Source of the DNA: a virus
Length of the DNA stretch: 21,527 nucleotides
IMG/VR virus record: IMGVR_UViG_3300009502_002133
Span: 1 to 21,527 of that record
Direction: 5' to 3' (one strand)
Positions 14,386 through 21,527 of the stretch are shown piece by piece (position 1 is the first letter of the stretch; every line of letters starts with the position of its first letter). Both the position numbers and the translations under genes were made by a program. The notes beneath the pieces were generated by a model that did no database searches, was not told where the DNA came from, and worked only from the letters and a program-made list of their open reading frames with translations.

Positions 14386-15270
14386 ATGGCAGGTGAATTA
14401 TTCGACAGTTACGGGAGGCCGGTGGTGATACCGGTGGCATTTGACGACTCCAGCGGGTTGACCGACAACTTCGGAAGGCCGCTTGTTGTGGTCAATGCGA
14501 TTCCGCTCACGGGCGGAACTATGACAGGTGACCTGAATATCGGGGCGAACAAGATAAGGACCTCCCATTTGACGATTGTTGAGGACGCGGATGGGGTAAC
14601 TCTCGACATCATGGATTCAGGCGCCAATTTCCGCAATCTTCAAGGGCTTAATTGGGTCATCGCCAACGCCGGATATTTGAAAACACAGGATTCCGATGGG
14701 CGTTATTTCGCATTCGGGGCCAGAGACACGACCGTGAACATGGTGGAGGTTGGCAGAGTCCAGGGCGCCGCTGACCCTTACTTTCGTATCGGGCGAGACG
14801 ACACCGGGATGTCCCTGAACACCGTCACCGACGTGCTGGTGATCCAGTCGGGCGGGGGTGGTGGAAACGCGGCCGCCGGCATGGGGGCTGGAATCGCATT
14901 CAACCTGAGTAATGATGCCCATGAGGTTGAGAAACGCGGCTCTATAGACTGCAAACTAGCTGTTGCGACTAACGGGGGAGAAACAGCCAGTATAGTTCTT
15001 AACGCACAGGCCGGGGGAACGTCATACCCCATGGCAACCTTTACGGGGGCTGGTTTCTATTCCAATAACCCATTAATACTGCAACAGAATGCCAGCCAAA
15101 GCGCCGGGGTAGATGTTATATCAATAAACGGCTACGACATTTCCGCCGGCCACCGCGCGCTATCGATCGGCACCGAAGAAGTCGTGGTCGCCGCCGCCGC
15201 CGGTGCCTCGGACGTTTACATGCCCATCCGCTGGAACGGCGTGACCTACAAATTACTACTGCACACATAG
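14386..15270 (+). CDS. Tail-fibre or virion-surface protein (probable)
   Basis: A 294-residue protein. ELFDSYGRPVVIP and LTDNFGRPLVVV near the start are two related copies, followed by PLTGGTMTGDLNIGANKI, the repeat unit typical of phage tail fibres and receptor-binding proteins. Further on are Gly/Ala-rich beta segments (QSGGGGGNAAAGMGAG, SIVLNAQAGGTSYPMATF) and a compact C-terminal motif ending in PIRWNGVTYKLLLHT, like fibre tips that report an 'R..G' style closing strand. GGAG lies five bases before ATG 14386, which I prefer over the ATG at 14368. It sits among head genes rather than at the end of a tail module, which is unusual for a fibre; a head fibre is possible. Confidence 0.65.
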   Translation: MAGELFDSYGRPVVIPVAFDDSSGLTDNFGRPLVVVNAIPLTGGTMTGDLNIGANKIRTSHLTIVEDADGVTLDIMDSGANFRNLQGLNWVIANAGYLKTQDSDGRYFAFGARDTTVNMVEVGRVQGAADPYFRIGRDDTGMSLNTVTDVLVIQSGGGGGNAAAGMGAGIAFNLSNDAHEVEKRGSIDCKLAVATNGGETASIVLNAQAGGTSYPMATFTGAGFYSNNPLILQQNASQSAGVDVISINGYDISAGHRALSIGTEEVVVAAAAGASDVYMPIRWNGVTYKLLLHT

Positions 15271-15279
15271 GGGTGAAAT

Positions 15280-15450
15280 ATGGAAATCAAAGAACTTCAA
15301 GACCACAGAAACAAACTTATCCAACAGCGGCAAGGGATACTGGCACAAAAAGCGCTGATACAAACCAGCCTGGACATGCTCCAGGGCGCGATACAATCGA
15401 CTAACATCCTGATAGAAAAAGCGATTCCCAGGGAAAATAATGGCCTCTAA
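15280..15450 (+). CDS. Small coiled-coil phage protein
   Basis: A 56-residue frame (MEIKELQDHRNKLIQQRQGI...) from ATG 15280 to TAA 15448-15450, nine bases after the preceding stop and with GGGGTG upstream. It is a single amphipathic helix with regular L/I spacing and a tail PRENNGL. It overlaps the next gene's ATG (15440) by 11 bases, as in the other coupled genes here. Function unknown; a chaperone-like or minor virion role is possible. Confidence 0.7.
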   Translation: MEIKELQDHRNKLIQQRQGILAQKALIQTSLDMLQGAIQSTNILIEKAIPRENNGL

Positions 15451-16819
15451 AACACTGGCCGCTTTAATAATAGAAACTTCCGCAATACTCGAAGACCCGT
15501 TGAACGCCATATTCGGAAGCAACACGATAACCCAACACCTGAATAACGCCGTCATCGAGGCTTCAAGATACGTTCCCGCCGAATCGAAAGAGACAGTGAC
15601 CATGACAGCCGGGAATACGGAGGTTACAACTTCGGGGATCGTTGGGCTAAGGCGAATCGTTAAAGCCGAATATCCGGTTGACCAGACACCGAGAAATTTT
15701 CGAAATGTGACGGAGTTTTCCGGTGCAGCAACCATCGAAACAGACATCAAGCCGCAGGCCGGAGACAAAGTTTACCTATTTTGCGAGGAGGTGCACACGC
15801 TAACTTCCGGCGCATCGACCCTGACCCCGGAACTGGAGCCCATAGTCGTAAACCTTGCGGCCGGGAATGCGGCTCTGGATAACATAGGAGACGGCAGGAC
15901 GCAAATCAAGGCCGCCGTAGATGCCGCCGCGTTAATCAATACAGCCGTTGACAGCATGGCCGCAAGAATAGCACAGGCGGCCACGGATATCACGGCCGCC
16001 AGAAATGCTATCACAGCCGACCTCTCCTTGGCCGGAACCGCCATCACTAACGCAGGGAACACTATCACAACAGCGATGGCTACCCTCGCCTCGGGCAAAG
16101 CGGCGGCCGGCAATATAACCGCCGATGTGACGGCTGCAGGTACACAGCTCGGGCTCGCTATCACAGATGTTGCCGCGGCCAGGGCAAAACTGGCGACGGC
16201 GATCGCCGGTTTCAGCAGCCAGCTAGCAGATATCGGCACGCAGATAAGCAACTCCGAAGACGACCTGGCGGCTTCGAGGGCCTTGAATGACACCATCCCG
16301 ACCTGGGCGACGGCGGAAACGGGGCTGCATTCATCGGCCAGCGGCGGTTTCGGCGCAGCTTCCAGCCGGATAAACGAAATCAAAGCTATCCTCAACGACT
16401 CCACCGGCATATCGCAGGAAGGCGCACTGGCTTCGAACCAACTCAATATCGTTTCCGGGCTGCTCAACGAAATAAAGACCAACCTATCGGCCAACGAAGG
16501 CAAAGCAGGCCAATACAGGGGGCTCGGTTCACTTGAACTCAGCGCGGCCAACACTTATATCGGACAAGCCAATGCCTTGCTTTCGAAGATAAGCCAGACC
16601 GTGAACATCTACATGGGAACGGCGGCGCATGAGATGACGACAGCCAACGGGTATTTGAGCGAGGCATCCGGCTATATGCGCGAGGCTTCGTCACGCCTGA
16701 GCGTTGCAAATACACAGATGCAATTCACCAACTGGGGCCGCAACAAGATACAGAAAGCCGAAGCGGACCTGAGATTGCTCGTTAAACCGCATGTCTTTCA
16801 CACATACCCGAGGACTTGA
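15440..16819 (+). CDS. Connector-like N-domain fused to a long Ala-rich coiled coil
   Basis: A 459-residue protein. Residues about 1-165 (LIIETSAILEDP...ITQHLNNAVIEASRYVP, then IVGLRRIVKAEYPVDQTPRNF, KVYLFCEEVHTLTSGASTLTPELEPIVVNLAAGNAAL) resemble head-tail connector/adaptor proteins: a helical start with a conserved DP, a beta core, and the P-x-ELE helix after a CPHTL-like strand. From about 166 to 430 it becomes an Ala/Thr-rich helical repeat (SMAARIAQAATDITAARNAI, ANTYIGQANALLSKI) predicted as a coiled coil, and it ends with a basic C-terminus. A free adaptor is normally 100-170 residues, so this is a fusion. The rod could be a tail shaft substitute, an internal protein or a fibre stalk. 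The next ATG overlaps its stop. Confidence 0.6.
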   Translation: MASKTLAALIIETSAILEDPLNAIFGSNTITQHLNNAVIEASRYVPAESKETVTMTAGNTEVTTSGIVGLRRIVKAEYPVDQTPRNFRNVTEFSGAATIETDIKPQAGDKVYLFCEEVHTLTSGASTLTPELEPIVVNLAAGNAALDNIGDGRTQIKAAVDAAALINTAVDSMAARIAQAATDITAARNAITADLSLAGTAITNAGNTITTAMATLASGKAAAGNITADVTAAGTQLGLAITDVAAARAKLATAIAGFSSQLADIGTQISNSEDDLAASRALNDTIPTWATAETGLHSSASGGFGAASSRINEIKAILNDSTGISQEGALASNQLNIVSGLLNEIKTNLSANEGKAGQYRGLGSLELSAANTYIGQANALLSKISQTVNIYMGTAAHEMTTANGYLSEASGYMREASSRLSVANTQMQFTNWGRNKIQKAEADLRLLVKPHVFHTYPRT

Positions 16820-17889
16820 TGAGAACGATATCCGCAGAACTGCAAGGTGCGCAGGAATTGATTGAAGGCTCCCGGGTCCCGTACATCCATCTGGATTTCG
16901 TACCGAACTCCGGCATAGGAACCCATATCGACTATTCCAGCCGCTGGCTGATCGTAGACCAGTGGGAAACGACTTACGGTATGGCTAACGGCTGCACGGT
17001 GACGCTCACCAACCATGACCGGGCCGTCGCGGACCTTCGCGGTTATTACTGCGACATCGGATGGGGGGATGTCGTCGAAGGGGCGCCGGAATATGCGGTG
17101 CTGCAGCGGTTCTGGGTGGTATCACAAACATGGGTAAGTTCGCCGAACGGCCTTGTCTCGACCGTGACGCTTGAAGACGCCATGCAGCATATCTTCAAGA
17201 ACACCGAATGGGACAGCACTGGCTCCCCTCCCGGGTTCCGGGCCATCTGGGACAGAACATATTCGCCTTACGCGCTCCTGAACCTGATATTGATAACCGC
17301 ATTCGTGGTTGTGCCTGGTGGATTCACTTTAGTCGCCCCGGACGTTTACGACGACATCATAGATACCTTCCTGCCGTATTTCATCATCAACGACGGAACA
17401 TGGAACCCGTCAAAGCCGAACACCATGGGGGCTTACGAGAAATATTACGATATCATCGTCAAACTGATCAGCATGACCAGAAGTTACCTGCGGCCGCAGG
17501 CTGGTCTCGAGTATAAGGTCATCTTCCCGCAAATCGACGACCCGGTGGACATGACTTACTACTCCGACAAAAAACCTCAATTCTATGAATACCAGGAAAA
17601 GCTGAATGTGCTCACGCCGGACAAAGTGACGGTCTTCTACAATGCGACACTCGACGCCAAAGGGTATGTGCTCGATTGGGACAATATCGAAAGCGCCACG
17701 TCCGGTGACGGGAACATCGTGGCTTATTACATGTTCCCGCGTATAGATGACGCCGGAGATGCCGGGAACCAGGCCGCCGCCATCCTGACTCACCTGAAAT
17801 CCGCAATCATGTCAGCAACTATCGTCGTGCCTCACGACTGCCGCATAGAACTTTATGACAGGCTGGCGATAAAAGACGCGAGGGCTTAA
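16819..17889 (+). CDS. Baseplate/hub-like virion protein (probable)
   Basis: A 356-residue protein in a TGATG overlap with the preceding gene. Mixed alpha/beta sequence with aromatic-rich strands (SSRWLIVDQWETTYGMANGCTVTLTNHD, VLQRFWVVSQTWVSS) and a C-terminal IVVPHDCRIELYDRLAIKDARA resembles the hub-type domains of baseplate proteins (gp27/gpD-like 'DR..I.D' endings), where an element contacts the cell surface. I recognise this as a general pattern, not as a named family. The gene overlaps the next start by one base. Another tail-tip or head-fibre protein is the alternative. Confidence 0.5.
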   Translation: MRTISAELQGAQELIEGSRVPYIHLDFVPNSGIGTHIDYSSRWLIVDQWETTYGMANGCTVTLTNHDRAVADLRGYYCDIGWGDVVEGAPEYAVLQRFWVVSQTWVSSPNGLVSTVTLEDAMQHIFKNTEWDSTGSPPGFRAIWDRTYSPYALLNLILITAFVVVPGGFTLVAPDVYDDIIDTFLPYFIINDGTWNPSKPNTMGAYEKYYDIIVKLISMTRSYLRPQAGLEYKVIFPQIDDPVDMTYYSDKKPQFYEYQEKLNVLTPDKVTVFYNATLDAKGYVLDWDNIESATSGDGNIVAYYMFPRIDDAGDAGNQAAAILTHLKSAIMSATIVVPHDCRIELYDRLAIKDARA

Positions 17890-19061
17890 TGTCGATTACG
17901 ACGCATACAGTAAACATTGACTGGCAAACTCCACGAAGCATTTATGCCGAGGATGGAAGTCCTGCAGGTTGGCCTAACACCGGTTCTCAGTACAATCCGA
18001 CTATTGCCGCCGCAGCCGCCATAAGTACAGGGGTAGTTGGTTACTTGCCATATTACAGATGGGGGTTCAGGGGCGGGTCGTGGCCAATGGCGGGCATATA
18101 TTTCGGTGACTCAAGTTCCGCTTGTGTAAGGGGGGTCTACGTTTACCATCCTACCAATGAGTCCGTTCCCGAAGCAGCAACAATTTTATCGGTTAAATTT
18201 CACGGGGGGTTTACCGACGTATGCAACGGCACAGCCTATCTTAAAAACTGTAACGGTATCAGCCCTGACCTCATAGCGAATGACCTTGTTCCATCGGACT
18301 TCGGAGCGATAAATGCCTGCTCAACTATCGCATCCTATTATTCTTCTGTCGCAAACTGGCCAGATATAGACCTGCCGGTAAGTATATTTGACGGGAGACG
18401 GACAGGACGCGTTCAAATCGGGGTTACATTTGTTCCTGTTTTGCCATCTGCCACTACTTATATGTCAGCTCACAATTATTTGGCTAATAGTGGCGGCGGG
18501 GGCTATCCAAATCTGATAACGACCTACACACTCGATCTGGAAGTAGCAACCAGCGGCGCAACCAACAAACTCGGAAACCGCGCCACGGTGCACGGTACAC
18601 TTGTAAAAGGCGGGGGCGTCCATTGTTTCTGCTGGTTCGAATGGGGGTTGACTACCGCTTACGGGCATACAACGAACTCAACGCAACAGGAAACCGGGGA
18701 AAGTTTCGCTCAAACTCTGAAGGGGCTAGACCCCGAAGCAACCTACCACTACCGCGCCGCGGCTGAATACAGGTTCGACGGCCAAACTATCATTTTTTAC
18801 GGGGCGGATGCGACGTTTACGGCGATGGCATATACCGGCTACCCGGCCGACCCTATCACCCGCGTCACGACGCTGAGACATTATGCCAACAGGATGACGG
18901 GGGTATACCGGCTGACGGCGTACCTGGGCGGCCTTTCCAACCTGCCTGAACTGCCCTTCAGCACTTCGAAAACCCCTGCCGGCACGACGCCGCTATACCC
19001 GGCACAATCGCCGGAGCTGGCGCATTATGACGACGACGGGAATTTCATGGGGTTTTATTAA
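17889..19061 (+). CDS. Adhesin-like virion protein with Fn3-like domain
   Basis: A 390-residue protein. The N-terminal half (about 1-205) is aromatic- and Gly/Ser-rich beta sequence (GYLPYYRWGFRGGSWPMAGIYFGDSSSACVRGVYVYHP), compatible with a jelly-roll or carbohydrate-binding fold. Residues about 215-315 look like a fibronectin-III-type unit: RATVHGTLVKGGG, then FEWGLTTAYGHTT, and GLDPEATYHYRAAAEYRFDG. The C-terminal part (TRVTTLRHYANRMTGVYRLTAYLGGL) is unassigned. ATG 17889 shares its first base with the stop before it. A receptor-binding or surface decoration role fits; the target glycan or protein cannot be inferred. Confidence 0.6.
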   Translation: MSITTHTVNIDWQTPRSIYAEDGSPAGWPNTGSQYNPTIAAAAAISTGVVGYLPYYRWGFRGGSWPMAGIYFGDSSSACVRGVYVYHPTNESVPEAATILSVKFHGGFTDVCNGTAYLKNCNGISPDLIANDLVPSDFGAINACSTIASYYSSVANWPDIDLPVSIFDGRRTGRVQIGVTFVPVLPSATTYMSAHNYLANSGGGGYPNLITTYTLDLEVATSGATNKLGNRATVHGTLVKGGGVHCFCWFEWGLTTAYGHTTNSTQQETGESFAQTLKGLDPEATYHYRAAAEYRFDGQTIIFYGADATFTAMAYTGYPADPITRVTTLRHYANRMTGVYRLTAYLGGLSNLPELPFSTSKTPAGTTPLYPAQSPELAHYDDDGNFMGFY

Positions 19062-19073
19062 AAGGACGGAAAT

Positions 19074-19301
19074 ATGAAAATACCTGATTTAACTGTGACC
19101 GACCTGGCGAAGAACATCATCTGCCTGCTGATAATCGCGGCCACTCTGTTCCTCTATGTTCAGGGGATGGAACCGCCGCTAGAACTCAAACTCATTTCAG
19201 GCGCAGTGTTGACAGGCTATGGGATAAATGTGGCACAGACGGCAGTGACGCAGGCGAAGGCCAAAGCCCCGAAAGATACCCCTCCGGCGGCGAAGCCTTG
19301 A
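19074..19301 (+). CDS. Small membrane protein, holin-like
   Basis: A 75-residue protein with one clear membrane segment (NIICLLIIAATLFLYVQGM, about residues 14-32), a possible second segment (LKLISGAVLTGYGINVAQTAV) and a basic, Lys/Ala/Pro-rich tail, the plan of small class II holins. AAGGACGG precedes the ATG. With the following membrane protein and the peptidase it makes a plausible lysis module at the end of the phage block. No family-specific motif is seen. Confidence 0.55.
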   Translation: MKIPDLTVTDLAKNIICLLIIAATLFLYVQGMEPPLELKLISGAVLTGYGINVAQTAVTQAKAKAPKDTPPAAKP

Positions 19302-19327
19302 ATATAACGGCCGGGGAGTTCGCGGCG

Positions 19328-19639
19328 ATGAACGAAGAACAACGGACGGTGCTGACATTCGAGATACTTTCCAGCATCGATAAAAGCGTCGCGGCCCTGG
19401 CCGAAGATATGGCCGGGGTTAAAAAGTGCGTTCAGGACGGCAAACTCACCGACACGAACAACGAGAACGCCGTCCGAAAAGCGCAGGCTGCGGGGGATGA
19501 GGGAATCCGTATAGCGATAGCCGCCGACAGGCGCATCGACAAGATCATCTGGGCCGGGCTCGTTCTTTCGGTAACGACGCTGGCATCGTTGATAATCGCC
19601 GTCCTGGGATACCTGATTCAAAAAGGATTGAAGATATGA
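19328..19639 (+). CDS. Small protein with C-terminal membrane anchor
   Basis: A 103-residue protein from ATG 19328 (GGGGAG nine bases upstream); a TTG at 19298 overlapping the preceding stop would add ten residues. The first two thirds are helical and charged, the last 25 residues are a membrane segment (IIWAGLVLSVTTLASLIIAVLGYLI) with a Lys tail. This is the layout of XhlA-like haemolysin/holin partners. It overlaps the next start by four bases. Role in lysis is inferred from position. Confidence 0.55.
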   Translation: MNEEQRTVLTFEILSSIDKSVAALAEDMAGVKKCVQDGKLTDTNNENAVRKAQAAGDEGIRIAIAADRRIDKIIWAGLVLSVTTLASLIIAVLGYLIQKGLKI

Positions 19640-20409
19640 ATGGTTTGAAACTCGGCAAACTGCCCGCGAGAGAAGACAAACGAACATTTCAGATGCGCAT
19701 GTTCCTGCCGGCGAAACTGCCGCCGATACCTGATTCGTTCAACGTCGATAATTCGCTTCCTTGCCCGATGACGATAGACATGCTGGCGAACGACGAACTG
19801 GGGGACTGCGTGATGGCGGGGCGCGGGCATCACACGCGCCGCTTCGAGGGAAAAGAACAGGGATGCTTGACGCTGTTGCCGGATAAATCGGTCCTTTCGG
19901 CCGTAAGGTCGGAATACATCAGAGAAGGCCATGGGCAGGACAACGGACTGGTAGTGCTGGATTCACTTAACTGCTGGCGCAAAGGCTGGACGGTGAACCG
20001 GCGCAGATATAATATATACGCTTTCGGGCGGATCCATCCCGGTGACCGCGAGGAAATCGCCGCAGCTATCTACCTGCTGGGAGGGGCCCAATTCGGGCTC
20101 GAACTTCCGATTTCGGCCGAGACGCAGTTCTTTGCCGGTGAACCCTGGCATATCGTTGCCGGACCGAAAAGTAAAAAAGGTTCACTCGGCGGGCACCTCG
20201 TTTACAACCACAAGTACGAAATGAAATCATGTGATGCGGCAGGGGTTACAGCGATTACCTGGGGGAAAGAGCAACTGATGACCTGGGACTTCCTCGAATA
20301 TTACTGCGACGAAGCTTTCGCAGTGGTGGACAACAGGAACAAATGGCTTGGGTCATCGACCCTCGATGTGGAAAAGCTGGATGGGTACCTGAAGGCAGTG
20401 GCGGGGTGA
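19636..20409 (+). CDS. Papain-like cysteine peptidase-like protein
   Basis: A 257-residue protein with the order expected of a papain-fold peptidase: a nucleophile Cys58 in NDELGDCVMAGRGHHTRRF at a helix start, a His187 in SLGGHLVYNHKYE, and a WG pair (209-210) in AVTAITWG-type context ahead of TWDFLEYYCDEAFAVV. Family members of this kind occur in phage genomes as I recall, but the fold call is by pattern. It follows two small membrane proteins, so a lysin role or a role in cell-wall entry is possible; a capsid maturation protease is less likely this far from the head genes. ATG overlaps the preceding gene by four bases. It is the last gene before the TA pair. Confidence 0.55.
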   Translation: MNGLKLGKLPAREDKRTFQMRMFLPAKLPPIPDSFNVDNSLPCPMTIDMLANDELGDCVMAGRGHHTRRFEGKEQGCLTLLPDKSVLSAVRSEYIREGHGQDNGLVVLDSLNCWRKGWTVNRRRYNIYAFGRIHPGDREEIAAAIYLLGGAQFGLELPISAETQFFAGEPWHIVAGPKSKKGSLGGHLVYNHKYEMKSCDAAGVTAITWGKEQLMTWDFLEYYCDEAFAVVDNRNKWLGSSTLDVEKLDGYLKAVAG

Positions 20410-20437
20410 GGCAGAAAACCCACTGAACGGTATCATC

Positions 20438-20458
20438 GTACTTTAAATGCCAAAGTAC
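20438..20458. other. Stem-loop between phage block and toxin-antitoxin pair
   Basis: GTACTTT (20438-20444) and AAAGTAC (20452-20458) form a perfect 7-bp stem around a 7-base loop. No T-run follows on either strand. It marks the end of the phage gene block; it could be a weak terminator or a recognition site. Confidence 0.5.
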
Positions 20459-20468
20459 AACGCAGGCA

Positions 20469-20505
20469 TTGACTTAGACGTTCAATTATTTCATACTATA
20501 GTATG
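20469..20505 (+). promoter_or_regulatory. Promoter and palindromic operator of the toxin-antitoxin operon
   Basis: TTGACT (20469-20474) lies 17 bases from CATACT (20492-20497), a plausible sigma-70 pair; TATGAT at 20502-20507 is a competing -10 with poorer spacing. CATACTATAGTATG (20492-20505) is a perfect 14-bp palindrome lying over the -10, as expected if the RHH antitoxin represses its own operon. AAGGAG lies 10 bases before the antitoxin ATG. Confidence 0.65.
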
Positions 20506-20531
20506 ATAATAGTATTAAGGAGCGTTCCAAA

Positions 20532-20786
20532 ATGCCTGGAACAAACAAAGTAGCCATCAGCCTACCTTGTGAAACATTCAAGGCCATAGAACAAGAACGG
20601 AAAGAAAGCGGAGAAAGCCGCAGCGAGCTATTCAGACGCGCTATCGAGATGCTGCTGCGCCGACGTCAGGAGGAAGCAAAAATCAGGCAATATGCCCGCG
20701 GATATGAACTTATGCCTGAAACCCCTGAGGAAATCAAAGCCGCCGACCATGCCGCCGTTGCCATACTGACAGAGGAGCCATGGTAA
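20532..20786 (+). CDS. Ribbon-helix-helix antitoxin
   Basis: An 84-residue protein whose first 45 residues are an RHH (CopG/MetJ-type) DNA-binding domain: the strand KVAISLPCETF, helix KAIEQERKESG, the turn ESRSELFRRAIEMLLRRR. The C-terminal half (PETPEEIKAADHAAVAILTEEPW) is acidic and probably disordered until it wraps the toxin, like MazE/PemI-type antitoxins. It overlaps the toxin start by seven bases. It should neutralise the toxin and repress the shared promoter. Confidence 0.85.
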   Translation: MPGTNKVAISLPCETFKAIEQERKESGESRSELFRRAIEMLLRRRQEEAKIRQYARGYELMPETPEEIKAADHAAVAILTEEPW

Positions 20787-21100
20787 TGCGCCGCGGGGAG
20801 ATCTGGTGGGCTGAACTTAACCCGCCTTCCGGGCGGCGTCCTGTGCTGCTGATATCCCGTGACACGGCCTATGAAAAACGGGCGCTTGCCATCGTCGCCC
20901 CGGTGACCACGCGCGTCAGAAACATCGCTGCCGAGGTCCATCTCACAAACCGGGATGGAATGCCTCAAAATTGCGTCATCAATCTTGATACGCTCGTTAC
21001 GATTTCGAAAGATCGCCTTGCCAGCCGCCTGACCGTCCTCACTCCTGAAAAGGTAAAAGAGGTCGATGCGGCCCTCCACTTTGCGCTGGGATTGGATTAG
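20780..21100 (+). CDS. mazF: MazF/PemK-family endoribonuclease toxin
   Basis: A 106-residue toxin of the CcdB/PemK fold that cuts mRNA when free of antitoxin. Family landmarks are RRGEIWWAELNPPSGRRPVLLISRD near the N-terminus, VAPVTTRVRN (with the catalytic-region Thr/Arg), EVHLTNRDGMPQNCVINLDTLVTISKDRL, and the helical end LTPEKVKEVDAALHFALGL. ATG 20780 (MVMRRG) overlaps the antitoxin; the third codon ATG at 20786 is an alternative. It lies just beyond the phage block and may act in phage or prophage maintenance, but could equally be a host pair. Confidence 0.92.
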   Translation: MVMRRGEIWWAELNPPSGRRPVLLISRDTAYEKRALAIVAPVTTRVRNIAAEVHLTNRDGMPQNCVINLDTLVTISKDRLASRLTVLTPEKVKEVDAALHFALGLD

Positions 21101-21154
21101 GCAGGACCGGAACCCCGGGGAACAGCCAGAGGTCGCGATTGGCAATGAAGGTCC

Positions 21155-21362
21155 CCTCTCTTTTCGTTCTCTCCCACGGAGTGAAGAGAATAGCCCACAT
21201 GCCTCTCCGGGATGACATTGATGGTCTGCCGGCGCGATCCCCCCAGGCGGATTATGAAATGGACCCCGGATGTTTTGAGGGCACGGCACGCCGTGCCCCT
21301 ACAAAACGAGATTCCGGATGCCGGGTACCAGCCCGGTTTGTCATTCATATCGGGTCGCATGG
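21155..21362 (+). repeat. Tandem repeat unit 1 (about 208 bp)
   Basis: From CCCCTCTCTTTTCG through the CTCCCACGGAGTG motif (21171), GGCGCGATCC (21231) and the palindromic core GGGCACGGCACGCCGTGCCC (21279-21298) to the tail CCGGATGCCGGGTACCAGCCCGGTTTGTCATTC. The same landmarks recur 208-209 bases downstream in unit 2. There is no gene in 21101-21527 that I can support. Confidence 0.85.
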
Positions 21363-21527
21363 AAGACGCCCTCTCTTTCTCCCACGGAGTGGAGAAAAAA
21401 CCCCCAATCCCCTTTCGGGCTGACTTTGATGGTTTGTCGGCGCGATCCCCCCAGGCGGATTAAGGAAATGGGCCCCTGATGTGGTGAGGGCACGGCACGC
21501 CGTGCCCCTACACAACGAGATTCTGGA
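21363..21527 (+). repeat. Tandem repeat unit 2, cut by the window end
   Basis: The CTCCCACGGA motif (21379), GGCGCGATCC (21439) and the palindromic core (21488-21507) are at offsets of 208, 208 and 209 from unit 1. The sequence has diverged at many positions, so the duplication is not recent. It continues past the window end into ACGAGATTCTGGA. Confidence 0.85.

Noticed and set aside
15772-16554. 260-codon minus-strand frame
   Set aside because: It mirrors the Ala-rich repeat of the plus-strand connector-like gene, which fits the operon, overlaps and ribosome sites; the antisense frame has none.
14386-19061. Diversity-generating retroelement acting on the fibre-like or adhesin-like genes
   Set aside because: No reverse transcriptase gene and no template/variable repeat pair could be seen in the window.
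5921-21509. GGGCACGG... repeats as a CRISPR array
   Set aside because: Copies are kilobases apart, lack regular spacers and sit in intergenic gaps; no cas genes are present.

Overview
The window joins two unlike stretches of DNA. Positions 1 to about 3.95 kb are AT-rich and carry surface-glycan genes: the broken C-terminal end of a hexapeptide acyltransferase, a GT4 glycosyltransferase on +, and a convergent minus-strand pair (class I SAM methyltransferase, then a multi-spanning GT-C-like membrane protein). From about 4.4 kb to 20.4 kb the composition is GC-richer, every gene lies on +, and the gene order is that of a tailed double-stranded DNA phage, so I read it as a prophage or prophage remnant in a bacterial chromosome. 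The host is uncertain. The many palindromic GC-rich dispersed repeats, TTG starts and heptamer (TCAGCNN) repeats are reminiscent of Chloroflexota (Dehalococcoidia-like) genomes, but this is recollection, not a search result.

Phage layout: a replisome organizer with what looks like an origin inside its own gene (iterated TTATTGT/ACAATAA repeats plus an AT-rich tract); a small zinc-ribbon protein; an HTH-like candidate late regulator; a 380-bp non-coding leader with two terminator hairpins; small and large terminase; portal; an inserted cargo gene (zinc ribbon, membrane anchor, low-complexity coiled coil, transglutaminase-like domain) that ends at a strong terminator; scaffold; HK97-fold major capsid protein; a decoration-like protein; two small proteins, one FmdB-like; a tail-fibre-like protein; a 56-residue coiled-coil protein; a connector-like protein fused to a long Ala-rich coiled coil; a baseplate/hub-like protein; an adhesin-like protein with an Fn3-like domain; two small membrane proteins (holin-like); and a papain-like cysteine peptidase. 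No integrase, repressor, tail tube, tail sheath, tail terminator or tape-measure gene is visible, so the element is either short-tailed and divergent, or incomplete.

At the right end are an RHH antitoxin and a MazF/PemK toxin behind a palindromic operator, followed by a tandem pair of about 208-bp repeat units. The same palindromic repeat core (GGGCACGGCACGCCGTGCCC) occurs six times in the window, four of them in the intergenic gaps of the phage late region. This suggests that the phage genes have been resident long enough to be colonised by the host's repeat family.
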